Assembly: GCA_963803495.1 (NCBI GenBank)
Contig: CAWDMP010000002.1
Coordinates: forward strand, 2,852,001-2,916,000
Source: Persicitalea sp963803495
GTDB taxonomy: Bacteria; Bacteroidota; Bacteroidia; Cytophagales; Spirosomataceae
Length of the DNA stretch: 64,000 bases
Direction of reading: 5' to 3'
Below, one piece after another: positions 1 to 8,449 of the stretch. The notes beneath the pieces were generated by a model. That model searched no databases. It was not told the origin of the DNA and saw only the letters and a program-made list of their open reading frames with translations. The translations under genes and the position numbers were made by a program. Position 1 is the stretch's first letter. Each line of letters opens with the position of its first letter.

Positions 1-98
1 CGGGTATGGTTGAGGCGTGCTTCGTGGTAGGGCAGTAGGCTGCTAAATTGGCGCTGCTCGACGCTGATTGTCTCGAAGCAAAGCGGGGGTCGATTCAT
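1..98 (-). CDS. 4-amino-4-deoxychorismate lyase / class IV aminotransferase, 5' fragment
   Basis: This is the N-terminal fragment (32 codons) of a gene that continues beyond the left edge. It begins MNRPPLCFETISVEQ and goes on to LPYHEARLNHT. The ETI and H-x-AR pattern is that of the first strands of PabC-like class IV PLP aminotransferases. Its ATG overlaps the stop of the preceding pabB-like gene (ATGA), so the two are translationally coupled. Together they would turn chorismate into p-aminobenzoate for folate. The assignment rests on few residues plus this position; a branched-chain aminotransferase relative remains possible. Confidence 0.65.
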   Translation of the reverse strand, partial: MNRPPLCFETISVEQRQFSSLLPYHEARLNHT

Positions 99-1159
99 GG
101 CTGAAAAGGTAGGTACACTTTATCGATTAGTTCCCGGTACTCGTCTTCGGCCCGGCTGCGGGACGTGATGCCGCCACCACTCTTGAAAACCAGTCCTTCG
201 TCCTGCCGCTCGAGGTACCGGATCATGACCGCGCTTTCGAACACCGCCCCGTCGAAAGCACCCACGACACCCGTGTAGTACCCGCGCTCATAGCCCTCAG
301 CTTCTTGAATGATCTGCAGCGTGAATGGCTTGGGCGCGCCGCTGATCGACCCGGCGGGCAGTAGTTTCATCAGCAAATCGCCGTAGGCTCCGGCGAAGTC
401 GTCCGGTAGCAGACCCGCTATTTCTGAGCTCACTTGCAGCAAAGTACCTTCGTGGGTGGTGATCTCGTCGAGAAAACGATAGCGCTCCACCCATACCTTA
501 CCAGCTACCATGCTCAGGTCATTGCGAATCAGATCGACGATGGTGGCGTGTTCGGCGGCTTCCTTGCCATCTGCCAAAACGATCCGCCTGGCATCGGGCA
601 AATGGGCTGGGATCGTGCCTTTCATGGGGTAGGAGGCAATGCGATTACCTTTGACACGCACGAAAGCTTCCGGCGAAAAACACACGAAACGGTCACGGTA
701 CCAAAGGCGGTAGAGGGCCTGGCTGTGTTGGTAAATATCCAAGAGCGATAGGTTGGTCTCCACAGGCGTCGGGGCCGAGAGGTTGACTAAAAACGAGTTG
801 CCGCGCCGGATGTTCTTCACGACGTGATCGAAACGCGGGCGGTAGTCTTCGAGCGAAATGGGGTGCTTACGAAAATAATAAGGCGGCAAAACGGGCGGCA
901 GGGTACCGTCGCCGGGATCGTTGGTAATCCCGCTGAGGTTGAACCGTAATTCGGCAGGGTCAACTTCGTCCGTGCGCCAGGCCAGGGGCGCTTTGCCCAA
1001 AAAATCGATCAAAAACACGAAAGGCACGCCCGCCTTTCCCCACGCATTGAGGCGTTTTACGAAAGATTCGGTGGCGCTGGACGAGGGATTGAGCAAGTAG
1101 TTGAGCGATTTTTGGACGATTTTTTCAGCGGCCTGGTTTCGGGCAAAGTTAGAAACCAT
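95..1159 (-). CDS. pabB: Aminodeoxychorismate synthase component I (PabB-like)
   Basis: A chorismate-binding enzyme of 354 residues that would aminate chorismate to aminodeoxychorismate in cytoplasmic folate synthesis. Family signatures are visible: PMKGTI around residue 180, EHATIVDLIRNDLS around 203-216, GSISGAPKP around 270-280 and GGGITSRS near the C-terminus. It is short because it lacks the long N-terminal domain of E. coli PabB, as is usual for Bacteroidota stand-alone forms. PMKGTI, where anthranilate synthases have a different residue pattern, favours PabB over TrpE. The stop overlaps the start of the pabC-like fragment by 4 nt. A divergent gene begins 44 bp from its start, so the two share a short promoter region. 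Confidence 0.85.
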   Translation of the reverse strand: MVSNFARNQAAEKIVQKSLNYLLNPSSSATESFVKRLNAWGKAGVPFVFLIDFLGKAPLAWRTDEVDPAELRFNLSGITNDPGDGTLPPVLPPYYFRKHPISLEDYRPRFDHVVKNIRRGNSFLVNLSAPTPVETNLSLLDIYQHSQALYRLWYRDRFVCFSPEAFVRVKGNRIASYPMKGTIPAHLPDARRIVLADGKEAAEHATIVDLIRNDLSMVAGKVWVERYRFLDEITTHEGTLLQVSSEIAGLLPDDFAGAYGDLLMKLLPAGSISGAPKPFTLQIIQEAEGYERGYYTGVVGAFDGAVFESAVMIRYLERQDEGLVFKSGGGITSRSRAEDEYRELIDKVYLPFQP

Positions 1160-1203
1160 TCGCCCTACCGACGTGTTGCGTTAGTGAATTTTTAATAAAA
1201 ATT

Positions 1204-2211
1204 ATGCACCTACACGACGTAATCATCATCGGAGGCGGCCCCTGCGGCCTGGCGATGGGTATAGAAGCCAGCAAGGCCGGATTGGATCACTTGATATTGG
1301 AAAAAGGGAGCGTGACCGAGTCCATCCGTAACTATCCTAGGCGGATGCGTTTTTTCTCCACGGCCGAAAATATTGAAATCGGCGGCATTCCTTTTCCAAT
1401 TTCGGGCGTGAAGGCCAACCGCGACGAGGCACTGCAATACTACCGCAAGGTAGCGGGCTACTACCACCTCAATATCGAACTTTTCGTGGAAGTCGACCGC
1501 ACCGAAAAGCAGGACGATGGTACCTTCCTGGTATACACTAAAAGCGGCGATACGTTCCATGGCAGAAAGGTGGTACTTGCAACGGGCTACTTCGATTTCC
1601 CGCGCCAGCTCGACATCCCCGGCGAAGACCTGCCGCACGTGTCGCACTACTACGACGAACCGTTTAAGTACTCCTATACCGATGTGGTGATCGTAGGCGG
1701 CTCCAATTCGGCCGTGGAGGCCGCGCTGGAACTGTACCGCCACGACGTCAAGATCACGGTCGTGCACAAGGAGGACGATTTCCGCAAGACCGTGAAGTAT
1801 TGGCTCGTGCCCGATGTCAAGAATCGGGTGAAGGAAGGCAAGATCGACACGCGCTTCAACAGTATCGCCAAAGCCATCGAACCCAACCGCATCCTGATCG
1901 AAAACACCGAAACGGGCGAGCAGGAATGGTTGGCGGCCAATTTCGTGTTTTTGCTCGTAGGGTATCTGCCCGATGAAAAACTACTCCGCCGCTGTGGCGT
2001 CGCGCTCGACCCCGAAACCAAAATCCCAACCTACGACCCCGAAACCTTTGAAACCAACGTACCGGGCCTCTACCTCTGCGGTACCGTCATGGCAGGTACC
2101 CGCACCGAAAAAGTCTTCATCGAAAACGGCCGCGACCACGCCGCCGCCATCGCCGACCACCTCTCCGGCCGCGAAGTACGGGCCGTGCCGGAGTTGATCG
2201 AGCGAATTTAG
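1204..2211 (+). CDS. YpdA family putative bacillithiol disulfide reductase
   Basis: An FAD/NAD(P)-dependent reductase of 335 residues. The FAD-binding GGGPCGLA motif lies at residues 10-17 and a second Rossmann motif, VGGSNSAVEAA, at about 163-173. The ending CGTVMAGTRTEKVFIENGRDH is typical of YpdA (Bdr). In Firmicutes, YpdA reduces oxidised bacillithiol; Bacteroidota carry orthologues, but whether this organism makes bacillithiol cannot be seen here. The CPYC-type redox motif of thioredoxin reductase is absent, as expected for YpdA. It is divergent from pabB with a 44-bp gap. REP-like repeats follow its stop. Confidence 0.85.
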   Translation: MHLHDVIIIGGGPCGLAMGIEASKAGLDHLILEKGSVTESIRNYPRRMRFFSTAENIEIGGIPFPISGVKANRDEALQYYRKVAGYYHLNIELFVEVDRTEKQDDGTFLVYTKSGDTFHGRKVVLATGYFDFPRQLDIPGEDLPHVSHYYDEPFKYSYTDVVIVGGSNSAVEAALELYRHDVKITVVHKEDDFRKTVKYWLVPDVKNRVKEGKIDTRFNSIAKAIEPNRILIENTETGEQEWLAANFVFLLVGYLPDEKLLRRCGVALDPETKIPTYDPETFETNVPGLYLCGTVMAGTRTEKVFIENGRDHAAAIADHLSGREVRAVPELIERI

Positions 2212-2266
2212 TTTTTGTGGGGGGGGGATTGAGGCACAGCTTTAAGAAGGCGCAAAGTAACGCTTT

Positions 2267-2410
2267 CGATAAAATAGATTCGCCAAGCCCCGAAGGGGTG
2301 CAATACCACAGGACGGGGTGCAGCCCCGTCGCGTAGTTACGATAAAATAGATTCGCCAAGCCCCGAAGGGGTGCAATACCACAGGACGGGGTGCAGCCCC
2401 GTCGCGTAGT
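2267..2410. repeat. Tandem pair of a 71-bp REP-like palindromic element
   Basis: Two identical 71-bp copies (2267-2337 and 2340-2410) are separated by 2 bp. Each holds the inverted pairs CCCCGAAGGGG and CGGGGTGCAGCCCCG. A third diverged copy of the 44-bp core lies at 23400-23443, with 41 of 44 positions identical. Flanking short words (GGCACA and GGCGCAAAG before, CTTTGTGCCTTTG after) form a loose outer inverted pair. The element lies between the convergent ends of the YpdA gene and the YCF48-like gene. Confidence 0.8.
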
Positions 2411-2471
2411 GAAAGTTTAAAATACACAAGTAGGCCAGCGAAGAAGGCAATCTTCCTCTTTGTGCCTTTGT

Positions 2472-3587
2472 TTATTTCCTTCTCTTCGGAAATTTCTTGA
2501 ACGTACCGATTAGCCCCTTGCCGCCTGCAGCGTAGCCCGTGGGGCCGGCGAAGCTGACGGTGTGGAAAGGCTCCGTGCCCATCGACTGCCAGGTTTTGCC
2601 GAAATCGATGGAAAAGCCGCTGCCCGATGCGCCGACGGCGAGCAGGCGGTAGCGGTGCCGGGTGGGGCGTTGTCCTCCGGCGTAGTTGACAAACTGGGAA
2701 TGGAACAATCCGACGGCTTCTTTCAATCCGGCGGGTTTCATGTTTTTGCTGAGTTTCCAGGTAGCGCCGCCGTCGCGGGTTAATAGTACGTTCGGCGCGT
2801 TTTGAGTTATGTCGGCGTAGTCGCCACCCACAGCGATGCCGCGCTTGCCCGACCAAAACTGCATCCCGAAAATGCCGCTCGTCGGTCCGGCCGCGAGAGG
2901 CGTTTCGGCGGCTTGCCAGGTGCGGCCGTTGTCTTCGGAGCGTAGTACCCGCGCCCGTTCGCCGCCACCCGTGCCGATGAACGCCTGCCGCTTGCCCACC
3001 GTGAGCAGTGAGCGGTTGCTGGCGGCGAAGGCAGCCTCTTTTGGTAGCGCGACGGGGCGATTTTCCAGCGGTAGTTCTTGCCAGCTTTGGCCACCGTCGT
3101 CGGTCGTCAGGATGAAAAAGCGCCCGTCGATCGGATCGCCGAAGCAAATGCCTTCCTTTCTATTCCAAAACGAAATTCCGTCCAGAAACACGCCCGGTTG
3201 TTTGGTTTCGTAGACCAGTTGCCAGGAATCGCCGCCGTCCTCGGTGCGGTATATGCGCGCCTGCCCGCGCTCGGCTACGCCTGCACTCATCACGACCGCC
3301 GTTTCGCGGTCGAAACCATATACACCCCGAAAATCCAGCGAATCGGCGTCGCGCACTTGCATGATGTCCCAGTACTCGCCGCCGTCGGTCGTGCGTAGTA
3401 CCGTGCCGCTGCTCCCGCCAATCCAGCATACGTTCGGTTGCGGGGCGTGAATCGCCCGAAAATTAGCCTCGGTATCCAGTTTCAGTACCCGCCACTGAGC
3501 AGAAGCTTCCTGACTAAAAACCAGGGCAAACAAAAAAAGAAAAAAGCCCAAAATAGGTTTAGAAAAATCAGTAGTAATTCCGCGCAT
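2472..3587 (-). CDS. Secreted YCF48-like / BNR-type beta-propeller protein
   Basis: A secreted protein of about 371 residues. From the ATG chosen here it begins with an n-region and hydrophobic core (GFFLFLFALVFSQEASAQ) that form a signal peptide cut after ASA. The mature part repeats the motif TxDGGxxW (TTDGGEYW, TEDGGDSW, TDDGGQSW, SEDNGRTW, TRDGGATW) at intervals of 45-60 residues. This is the Asp-box pattern of YCF48/sialidase-like propellers annotated in Bacteroidota as oxidoreductases or BNR proteins. No catalytic function can be assigned. An upstream in-frame ATG (3609-3611) is made of heptamer-repeat sequence and is less likely to be the start. Confidence 0.8.
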   Translation of the reverse strand: MRGITTDFSKPILGFFLFLFALVFSQEASAQWRVLKLDTEANFRAIHAPQPNVCWIGGSSGTVLRTTDGGEYWDIMQVRDADSLDFRGVYGFDRETAVVMSAGVAERGQARIYRTEDGGDSWQLVYETKQPGVFLDGISFWNRKEGICFGDPIDGRFFILTTDDGGQSWQELPLENRPVALPKEAAFAASNRSLLTVGKRQAFIGTGGGERARVLRSEDNGRTWQAAETPLAAGPTSGIFGMQFWSGKRGIAVGGDYADITQNAPNVLLTRDGGATWKLSKNMKPAGLKEAVGLFHSQFVNYAGGQRPTRHRYRLLAVGASGSGFSIDFGKTWQSMGTEPFHTVSFAGPTGYAAGGKGLIGTFKKFPKRRK

Positions 3588-3600
3588 CGCTATTATGCTT

Positions 3601-3656
3601 TCATAACTCATAACTCATAACTCATAACTCATAACTCATAACTCATAACTCATAAC
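3601..3656. repeat. Heptamer tandem repeat (TCATAAC x8)
   Basis: Eight perfect copies of TCATAAC lie between the YCF48-like gene and dnaG. The dnaG stop codon (TCA at 3657-3659, read on the minus strand) is formed by a ninth, partial unit. Such an array can change length by slippage, but here it would only affect the spacer between two minus-strand genes. Confidence 0.95.
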
Positions 3657-5663
3657 TCACGACACCACCGTTCCCAGCTCCTCGGCGATCACCTTTTCGA
3701 TAGTTTTGTGCCGCATGTACTTCTCCAAAAGTTCGTTGGTTTTGGCTTCGTCGTTGGTGGCGGCTTTCAGGCCCGTCTGAATTTCCTTCATAATGAGCTC
3801 GTTGTAGCCTTTCTTGAGCCGGAGAATATTGGTAAAAGCCAGGTCGGGAAGTTTTTCTATCTCGGTGGGTACCATAATCTCGTACTTGTCTTTCCACTGC
3901 TCACTCAGGGTGTAGCGTGTCGTGACCATGCCGATGGCCTCGGTCCTGATTTCCGGGTCGGCGTGGTTGAGAAAATAGTCGGTGTCAGGTACCTGGTTTC
4001 GCTCGAACCCTTCCCGAAACACCGAAAGCAAGTGCTTGTATAATGGATGTTGAAACTCCATGCCCGACAGTTCACTGAGCATGTAGTGACAAAGCGAAAC
4101 GCCAGGCTCCAAATCCTCTTTGGCAAAATTGACCAACAGCCGGATGCACTCCTGCTCGTGCTGACCCACCACCAGGTCGTGCGGCTTCGGGGCGTCGGAC
4201 TTGGGAGCCGCCACCACAGTACCGCCCTCGGCGAAAAGATTGTCGAGGTCAACGTCGTCGGGACCATCGGGTACCCTGCTTTCAGCACGGCGCGCCTCGT
4301 CGCGCTGCCGGTCCTGGGACTTCGCGCGGTCCTGCTGGTCTTTGCGCAGGATTTTGTTGCCTTCTGAGATGAGCATCTGCTCGTCCACTTGCATGGCTTC
4401 GGCGGTACGTTTGAAGAAAATCTGCCGTTGAATCGCGTCCGGGATCTTGACGATACTACCCACGACGTCGGTAATTACGGCCGCGCGGCGGAAGGGATCA
4501 TCGCCTGCATCTTCGAGCAGGGTTTGGGTTTTGAACGAGATAAAGTCCCGCGCTGCGGTTTTGATGTACGCCTTGAACTCCTCGGCCCCCACGCGCTGCA
4601 CGTAGCTGTCGGGGTCCTCGCCGTTGGGGAAGGTGACGATGCTGACGTTCAGGCCTTCCTCTAATACCAGGTCCAGCCCGCGCAGAGCGGCCTTGATGCC
4701 CGCCGGATCACCGTCGAACAGGATCGTGACGTTGGGCGTAAAGCGGCCGATGAGCCGGATTTGCTGGACTGTCAGCGAAGTACCCGACGAGGCCACCACG
4801 TTCTCGACGCCCGCCTGATTGAGCGACACGACATCGGTGTAGCCTTCCACAAGATAGCATACGTCGAGCTGGCGGATGCTGTTCTTGGCCTGAAAAATTC
4901 CGTAGAGGACATCGCTTTTGTGGTAGACGTCGGTTTCGGGCGAATTGAGGTACTTCGGTTGGTGGTTTTTGGGGTTGGGATCGGATTTTAGAATCCGCGC
5001 GCCGAAGGCAATTACTTTGCCCGCCACATTGTGAATCGGGAAAATGACGCGGCCCCGGAAGCGGTCGAAACCGCCCGAGCTGCTGTTTTCGCGCTTGATA
5101 GTTAGCCCGGCCTTTTCCAAAAGGTCGACGTTGTAGCCTTTTGAGAGGGCTTCCTTGGTTAGCCCGTCCCAGGCCTCGGGGCTGTAGCCAAGCTCGAATT
5201 TCTGGCGGATCGACTCGTGAAAGCCGCGCTCTTTGAGGTAGCTCAGCGCGATGGATTGGCCCTCTTCGGTTTCGGTGAGTTGTTGTTGGAAAAAATTTTT
5301 GGCAAAGTTCAACACGATGTACAGGCTCTCGCGCTCGCTTTGGCGCTGTTCCTGCTCGTCGGTGAGTACTTCCTCCTGTACCTCGATGCCATATTTTTGC
5401 GCCAGATGCCGTAGCGCTTCGCCGTAGCCGATGCCGTCGATGTCCATTACGAACTTGATGGCATCGCCCGCCGCGCCGCAGCCGAAGCATTTGAATATCT
5501 GCCGCGACGGGTTGACGTTGAAGGAAGGCGTTTTTTCGTTGTGAAACGGACAACAGGCGATGTAGTTGGAACCGCGTTTTTTGAGCGAAACGTAGTCGCC
5601 CACTACCTCCACGATGTCGGTGCTTTGCTTGATTCGATCGACCGTTTCGGGATTGACGCGCAT
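3657..5663 (-). CDS. dnaG: DNA primase DnaG
   Basis: Synthesises RNA primers at the replication fork. From ATG 5663 the protein has 668 residues: a CHC2 zinc finger (CCPFH at 37-41 with C59 and C62), the RNA-polymerase-like core, and the TOPRIM motifs YLVEGYTDVV and LFDGDPAGIKAA with the GEDPDSYV metal site. A DnaB-helicase-binding-like C-terminal region follows. The open frame extends upstream to 5774, but the extra 37 residues are not primase-like and cross the hairpin of the neighbouring terminator. MRVNPETVDRIKQSTDIVEV is the normal family N-terminus. Confidence 0.96.
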   Translation of the reverse strand: MRVNPETVDRIKQSTDIVEVVGDYVSLKKRGSNYIACCPFHNEKTPSFNVNPSRQIFKCFGCGAAGDAIKFVMDIDGIGYGEALRHLAQKYGIEVQEEVLTDEQEQRQSERESLYIVLNFAKNFFQQQLTETEEGQSIALSYLKERGFHESIRQKFELGYSPEAWDGLTKEALSKGYNVDLLEKAGLTIKRENSSSGGFDRFRGRVIFPIHNVAGKVIAFGARILKSDPNPKNHQPKYLNSPETDVYHKSDVLYGIFQAKNSIRQLDVCYLVEGYTDVVSLNQAGVENVVASSGTSLTVQQIRLIGRFTPNVTILFDGDPAGIKAALRGLDLVLEEGLNVSIVTFPNGEDPDSYVQRVGAEEFKAYIKTAARDFISFKTQTLLEDAGDDPFRRAAVITDVVGSIVKIPDAIQRQIFFKRTAEAMQVDEQMLISEGNKILRKDQQDRAKSQDRQRDEARRAESRVPDGPDDVDLDNLFAEGGTVVAAPKSDAPKPHDLVVGQHEQECIRLLVNFAKEDLEPGVSLCHYMLSELSGMEFQHPLYKHLLSVFREGFERNQVPDTDYFLNHADPEIRTEAIGMVTTRYTLSEQWKDKYEIMVPTEIEKLPDLAFTNILRLKKGYNELIMKEIQTGLKAATNDEAKTNELLEKYMRHKTIEKVIAEELGTVVS

Positions 5664-5758
5664 GGGGAATTCGGGGTTTTCGTTTGCTACAAAGTTATCT
5701 TTCTCATCCGACTTTCGCCCCTTTGTACCAGCTTTCTCTTGCCAAATCCAAAATTGCA

Positions 5759-5794
5759 CAAAAAAAGTCGCCAACCCTCATGCAGGGTTGACGA
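5759..5794 (-). terminator. Intrinsic terminator of the FKBP gene
   Basis: Read on the minus strand, an 11-pair stem with one mismatch (GTCG-t-CAACCCT against AGGGTTG-g-CGAC, loop GCATG) is followed at once by seven T residues (plus-strand A-run 5760-5766). It sits 27 bp after the FKBP stop codon. It would end that transcript before dnaG, so dnaG likely has its own promoter between here and 5663. Confidence 0.85.
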
Positions 5795-5820
5795 CTCACG
5801 TAAGGCTGGATAAGCTTTTC

Positions 5821-6660
5821 TTACTTAGGTACTTCCACTTCAAAAACAAGCGGCGCATAAGGTAGTACATCGCCCTGTCCGTTGCGTCCGTATCCCAACG
5901 ACGAGGGGAAGATCAGAATGGCTTTTTCGCCGGGCCTCATCCGACGAATACCTTCGTCAAAGCCACGAATAGATCCACCGGCACCCGTTGTGACAGCGAA
6001 TGTACTTTTTTGCAACTGCCGGCCATTAATCGTTCTGAGCAGGTAGTCGACGTTTACCGTTTTTCCTTTTCCGAGCGTATCGCCGGTTACGGTGTTTAGC
6101 CGCACGATTCTCAGGCCCGAAGGCGTCGTTTCTGAAACTTCGAGTTTTCGATTGGCAATATAGTCGGCAATTTGCTGGGCTTCGGTGCGAACTTGGACCA
6201 ATTCCATTTCTAATCTGATGGGGGAGTAGGGCGGAAGCTGGTCATAGCTGCTACTGCCGAACATCAGGTAGAAAGGCAGCAAAAATTTGCCCTCCTCGCC
6301 GCCCCGCAAAAGACTTACCGACCTTTCGTGTCCCGGAAGCAGCAGACCGGCTCCGAACGGGATTCTCAACAAAGAATCGCTTTTGCCCACTACAAAACCG
6401 TCGTTCAGCCGATGAATTGTAAAGTTGATCGCGACTTCATCCCCTACCTTTGCTTTGATACCACTCGGATTGGTCACTGTTTTAACATAATACAGCCCCG
6501 TCGAATCACGCACAGCCGACAGGTTATTGTCAGTGATATACTTCTGTATTGCTTGTTCGTTCTTATCGACTTCGGTTTGATCAGTGGTGTCGTCCACTTT
6601 CTTGCAGGCACCCAGCCCGAAAATGGCCAGCGCTACCCACATTAGACTAATTTTTTTCAT
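5821..6660 (-). CDS. Lipoprotein with two FKBP-type peptidyl-prolyl isomerase domains
   Basis: A 279-residue lipoprotein with lipobox LGAC (C19), so it is anchored on the periplasmic side of a membrane. Two FKBP-like domains follow. The first (about 50-155) is divergent, with only GDEVAINF and a weak tail. The second (about 175-279) has the better family pattern, with GSIRGFDEGIRRMRPGEKA and GYGRNGQGD...PYAPLVFEVE. The second domain is likely the active folding catalyst and the first may bind clients. It is transcribed alone and has its own intrinsic terminator. Confidence 0.88.
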   Translation of the reverse strand: MKKISLMWVALAIFGLGACKKVDDTTDQTEVDKNEQAIQKYITDNNLSAVRDSTGLYYVKTVTNPSGIKAKVGDEVAINFTIHRLNDGFVVGKSDSLLRIPFGAGLLLPGHERSVSLLRGGEEGKFLLPFYLMFGSSSYDQLPPYSPIRLEMELVQVRTEAQQIADYIANRKLEVSETTPSGLRIVRLNTVTGDTLGKGKTVNVDYLLRTINGRQLQKSTFAVTTGAGGSIRGFDEGIRRMRPGEKAILIFPSSLGYGRNGQGDVLPYAPLVFEVEVPK

Positions 6661-6832
6661 TGGTTGTGTTTAGCTGAAAAACTAAAAAATACGCACGCAA
6701 ACGCTCGATGTCGCTTTGCCTACGACATGTTTGAAAGGAAGTAACGCAACTAAACGCTAAAAATTTCCTGCCAGCGTGGGCATACTCTTCAACGCAGAGC
6801 GCGTAAAAGACAAAAAGGTTGGAAAGAGGATT

Positions 6833-7507
6833 TTATAAAAGTACTTTTTCTGCCTTGGACCGCTGCTTCCGCAGTTTCTCGTAGTACTTACAAATGTCGG
6901 TCAAAGCGCACTCGTGGCATTTGGGCGAACGGGCCACGCACACGTAGCGCCCGTGCAAAATAAGCCAGTGGTGCGCTTTGGGTACGAGAATTTTGGGAAT
7001 GTACGCCATCAAATGTTTCTCGACGGCCAGCGGCGTGGTGGCCGTGAGCGGAGCCAGCCCGAGGCGGTGCGACACTCGAAACACGTGCGTGTCGACGGCC
7101 ATCGTAGGTTGATTGAAAATAACGGAAGCGATCACGTTGGCAGTCTTGCGGCCCACGCCGGGTAGTTGCTGCAATGCATCGACTTTCCCCGGTACTTCGG
7201 AGTCAAACTCCGCCACCAGCATCCGCCCCGTTCCGACGAGGTGCTTGCTCTTGTTATTGGGGTACGACACCGACCGGATGTAGGTGTAGACTTCTTCCGC
7301 GTCGGAAGCCGCTAAAGCCGCCGGGTCGGGGAAGCGCTCGAACAGCGCGGGCGTCACAAGATTGACGCGCTTGTCGGTACACTGCGCCGACAAAATCACG
7401 GAAATGAGTAACTCGTACGGATTCTGGTAGTTCAGTTCGGTTTCCGGCTCGGGGAAATGCGTGGTGAAGTAGTCGATCAAGAGCCGAAAACGTTCTTTCT
7501 TGAGCAT
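6833..7507 (-). CDS. nth: Endonuclease III
   Basis: A DNA glycosylase/AP lyase that removes oxidised pyrimidines in base excision repair. The protein has 224 residues from ATG 7507 (MLKKERFRLL); a longer frame to 7564 adds residues without similarity to the family. Visible features are the substrate-side LSAQCTDKRVN, the helix-hairpin-helix LPGVGRKTANV with the catalytic Lys, the catalytic Asp in VDTHVFRV, and the [4Fe-4S] ligands C-x6-C-x2-C-x5-C at the C-terminus (CVARSPKC.EC.....C). All key residues are present. Confidence 0.95.
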   Translation of the reverse strand: MLKKERFRLLIDYFTTHFPEPETELNYQNPYELLISVILSAQCTDKRVNLVTPALFERFPDPAALAASDAEEVYTYIRSVSYPNNKSKHLVGTGRMLVAEFDSEVPGKVDALQQLPGVGRKTANVIASVIFNQPTMAVDTHVFRVSHRLGLAPLTATTPLAVEKHLMAYIPKILVPKAHHWLILHGRYVCVARSPKCHECALTDICKYYEKLRKQRSKAEKVLL

Positions 7508-7525
7508 AGGTAGGCGTTGAGAAAT

Positions 7526-7607
7526 AACCGCAGAGCGTACAAAGGATTTACTCAGAGCGCACAAAGCTTTTGCGTTCTCTGCGTAAACCTTAGCGGTCTT
7601 TGCGGTT
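7526..7607. repeat. 82-bp imperfect palindrome built of CGCAGAG/CGCAAAG-type words
   Basis: The left arm starts AACCGCAGAGCG and the right arm ends CGGTCTTTGCGGTT. The two arms of about 42 nt are imperfect inverted copies, each made of short related words (GCAGAGCG, ACAAAG, TTTACTCAGAGCG). It fills the gap between the small partner of the sigma factor and nth. A related degenerate stretch lies near 6790-6825. It would form a long hairpin in RNA. Confidence 0.85.
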
Positions 7608-7626
7608 AAAGTAGGCCCAACCTTGT

Positions 7627-7875
7627 CTAAACAGACAGATCGGCCGCATGGCTAGTGGGGTAGTGCTGTGAATAGCGTAAGATGTGATCGATGGAACGCT
7701 TGGCGGGTTCCCGAACGATTCGATTCATCTGGACTTGCAATTCGAGTGAGTCGAGATAAAAAGCGAGCATTTCGGCATCGGAGGACAGCGCCTCGACGAT
7801 ACTATTGTTTTCCTGGGGGGATGTTTCGGAGTACAGGTACCTTACTACATCATCGTAAGTAAACGTTTTTGTCAT
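7627..7875 (-). CDS. Small protein partner of the ECF sigma factor
   Basis: An 82-residue acidic, apparently soluble protein (MTKTFTYDDVVRYLY...). Its start overlaps the 3' end of the preceding sigma factor gene by 26 bp, so the two are co-translated. No membrane segment and no zinc-binding motif are visible. The position is that of an anti-sigma factor or regulatory partner, and similar short proteins follow sigma factors in other Bacteroidota. The role is inferred from position only. Confidence 0.7.
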   Translation of the reverse strand: MTKTFTYDDVVRYLYSETSPQENNSIVEALSSDAEMLAFYLDSLELQVQMNRIVREPAKRSIDHILRYSQHYPTSHAADLSV

Positions 7876-8449
7876 ATTGGGGGGTACGTTGGCTAAATTG
7901 CTTTCGCAGGTTTATCAACGCGTAACGCATTCTCCCCAGGGCCGTATTGATACTCACATCGGTGGCATCGGCAATTTCCTGAAAGCTCATTTCTTCGTAA
8001 TGGCGCATAATCAGTACTTGCTTCTGTACTTCGGGCAGTCGTTGGATCATCTCCCGCAACTGCTCGTGAGTCTCTTGGCGGATTTGGATCGATTCAACCG
8101 AATCTTCCGAGAAGTCGAGCGTGTTGAATACGCTGCTTCCATCCTCGAACACAACGCTAGGGTAGCGCTTATCGCGTCTGAAATAATCAATGGCGAGGTT
8201 GTGAGCGATTCGGACAATCCAGGGAAGGAATTTACCCTCTTCGTTATATCGACCGGACTTCACCGTGTCCACCGCTTTGATGAATGTATCCTGCATCAAA
8301 TCTTCGGCAACGTATTGGTCCTTGACAATCAGATAGATGGTAGTATAAATCCTTGACTTATGGCGAAGAACGAGCTTTTCAAAAGCCTTTTCATCCCCAC
8401 GGATGTACAGCGATACCAGCTCACTGTCGCTAACTTGAAACTTATTCAT
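7850..8449 (-). CDS. RNA polymerase ECF-type sigma factor
   Basis: A 199-residue sigma-70-like factor. Region 2 (about 25-95) has the typical DLMQDTFIKAV and FLPWIVRIAHNLAIDYFR blocks. Region 4 (about 130-185) has LPEVQKQVLIMRHYEEMSFQEIA followed by a helix-turn-helix (VSINTALGRMRYALINLR). It directs polymerase to a regulon that cannot be seen here. It overlaps the small downstream gene by 26 bp. It is preceded by a 396-bp gene-free region that should hold its promoter. Confidence 0.93.
   Translation of the reverse strand: MNKFQVSDSELVSLYIRGDEKAFEKLVLRHKSRIYTTIYLIVKDQYVAEDLMQDTFIKAVDTVKSGRYNEEGKFLPWIVRIAHNLAIDYFRRDKRYPSVVFEDGSSVFNTLDFSEDSVESIQIRQETHEQLREMIQRLPEVQKQVLIMRHYEEMSFQEIADATDVSINTALGRMRYALINLRKQFSQRTPQYDKNVYLR

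Noticed and set aside
434..751. 105-residue plus-strand frame inside pabB
   Set aside because: Antisense to conserved PabB motifs, with no family pattern of its own.
2242..3147. 301-residue minus-strand frame over the YCF48-like gene
   Set aside because: Very Arg-rich, crosses the REP elements and lies out of frame with the clear signal-peptide protein; a shadow frame.
3601..3656. CRISPR-like array
   Set aside because: Units are 7 nt with no spacers, and there are no cas genes in the window.
5664..5774. Longer N-terminus of DnaG
   Set aside because: The extra 37 residues are not primase-like and overlap a strong terminator of the neighbouring gene; MRVNPETVDRIKQ is the family start.
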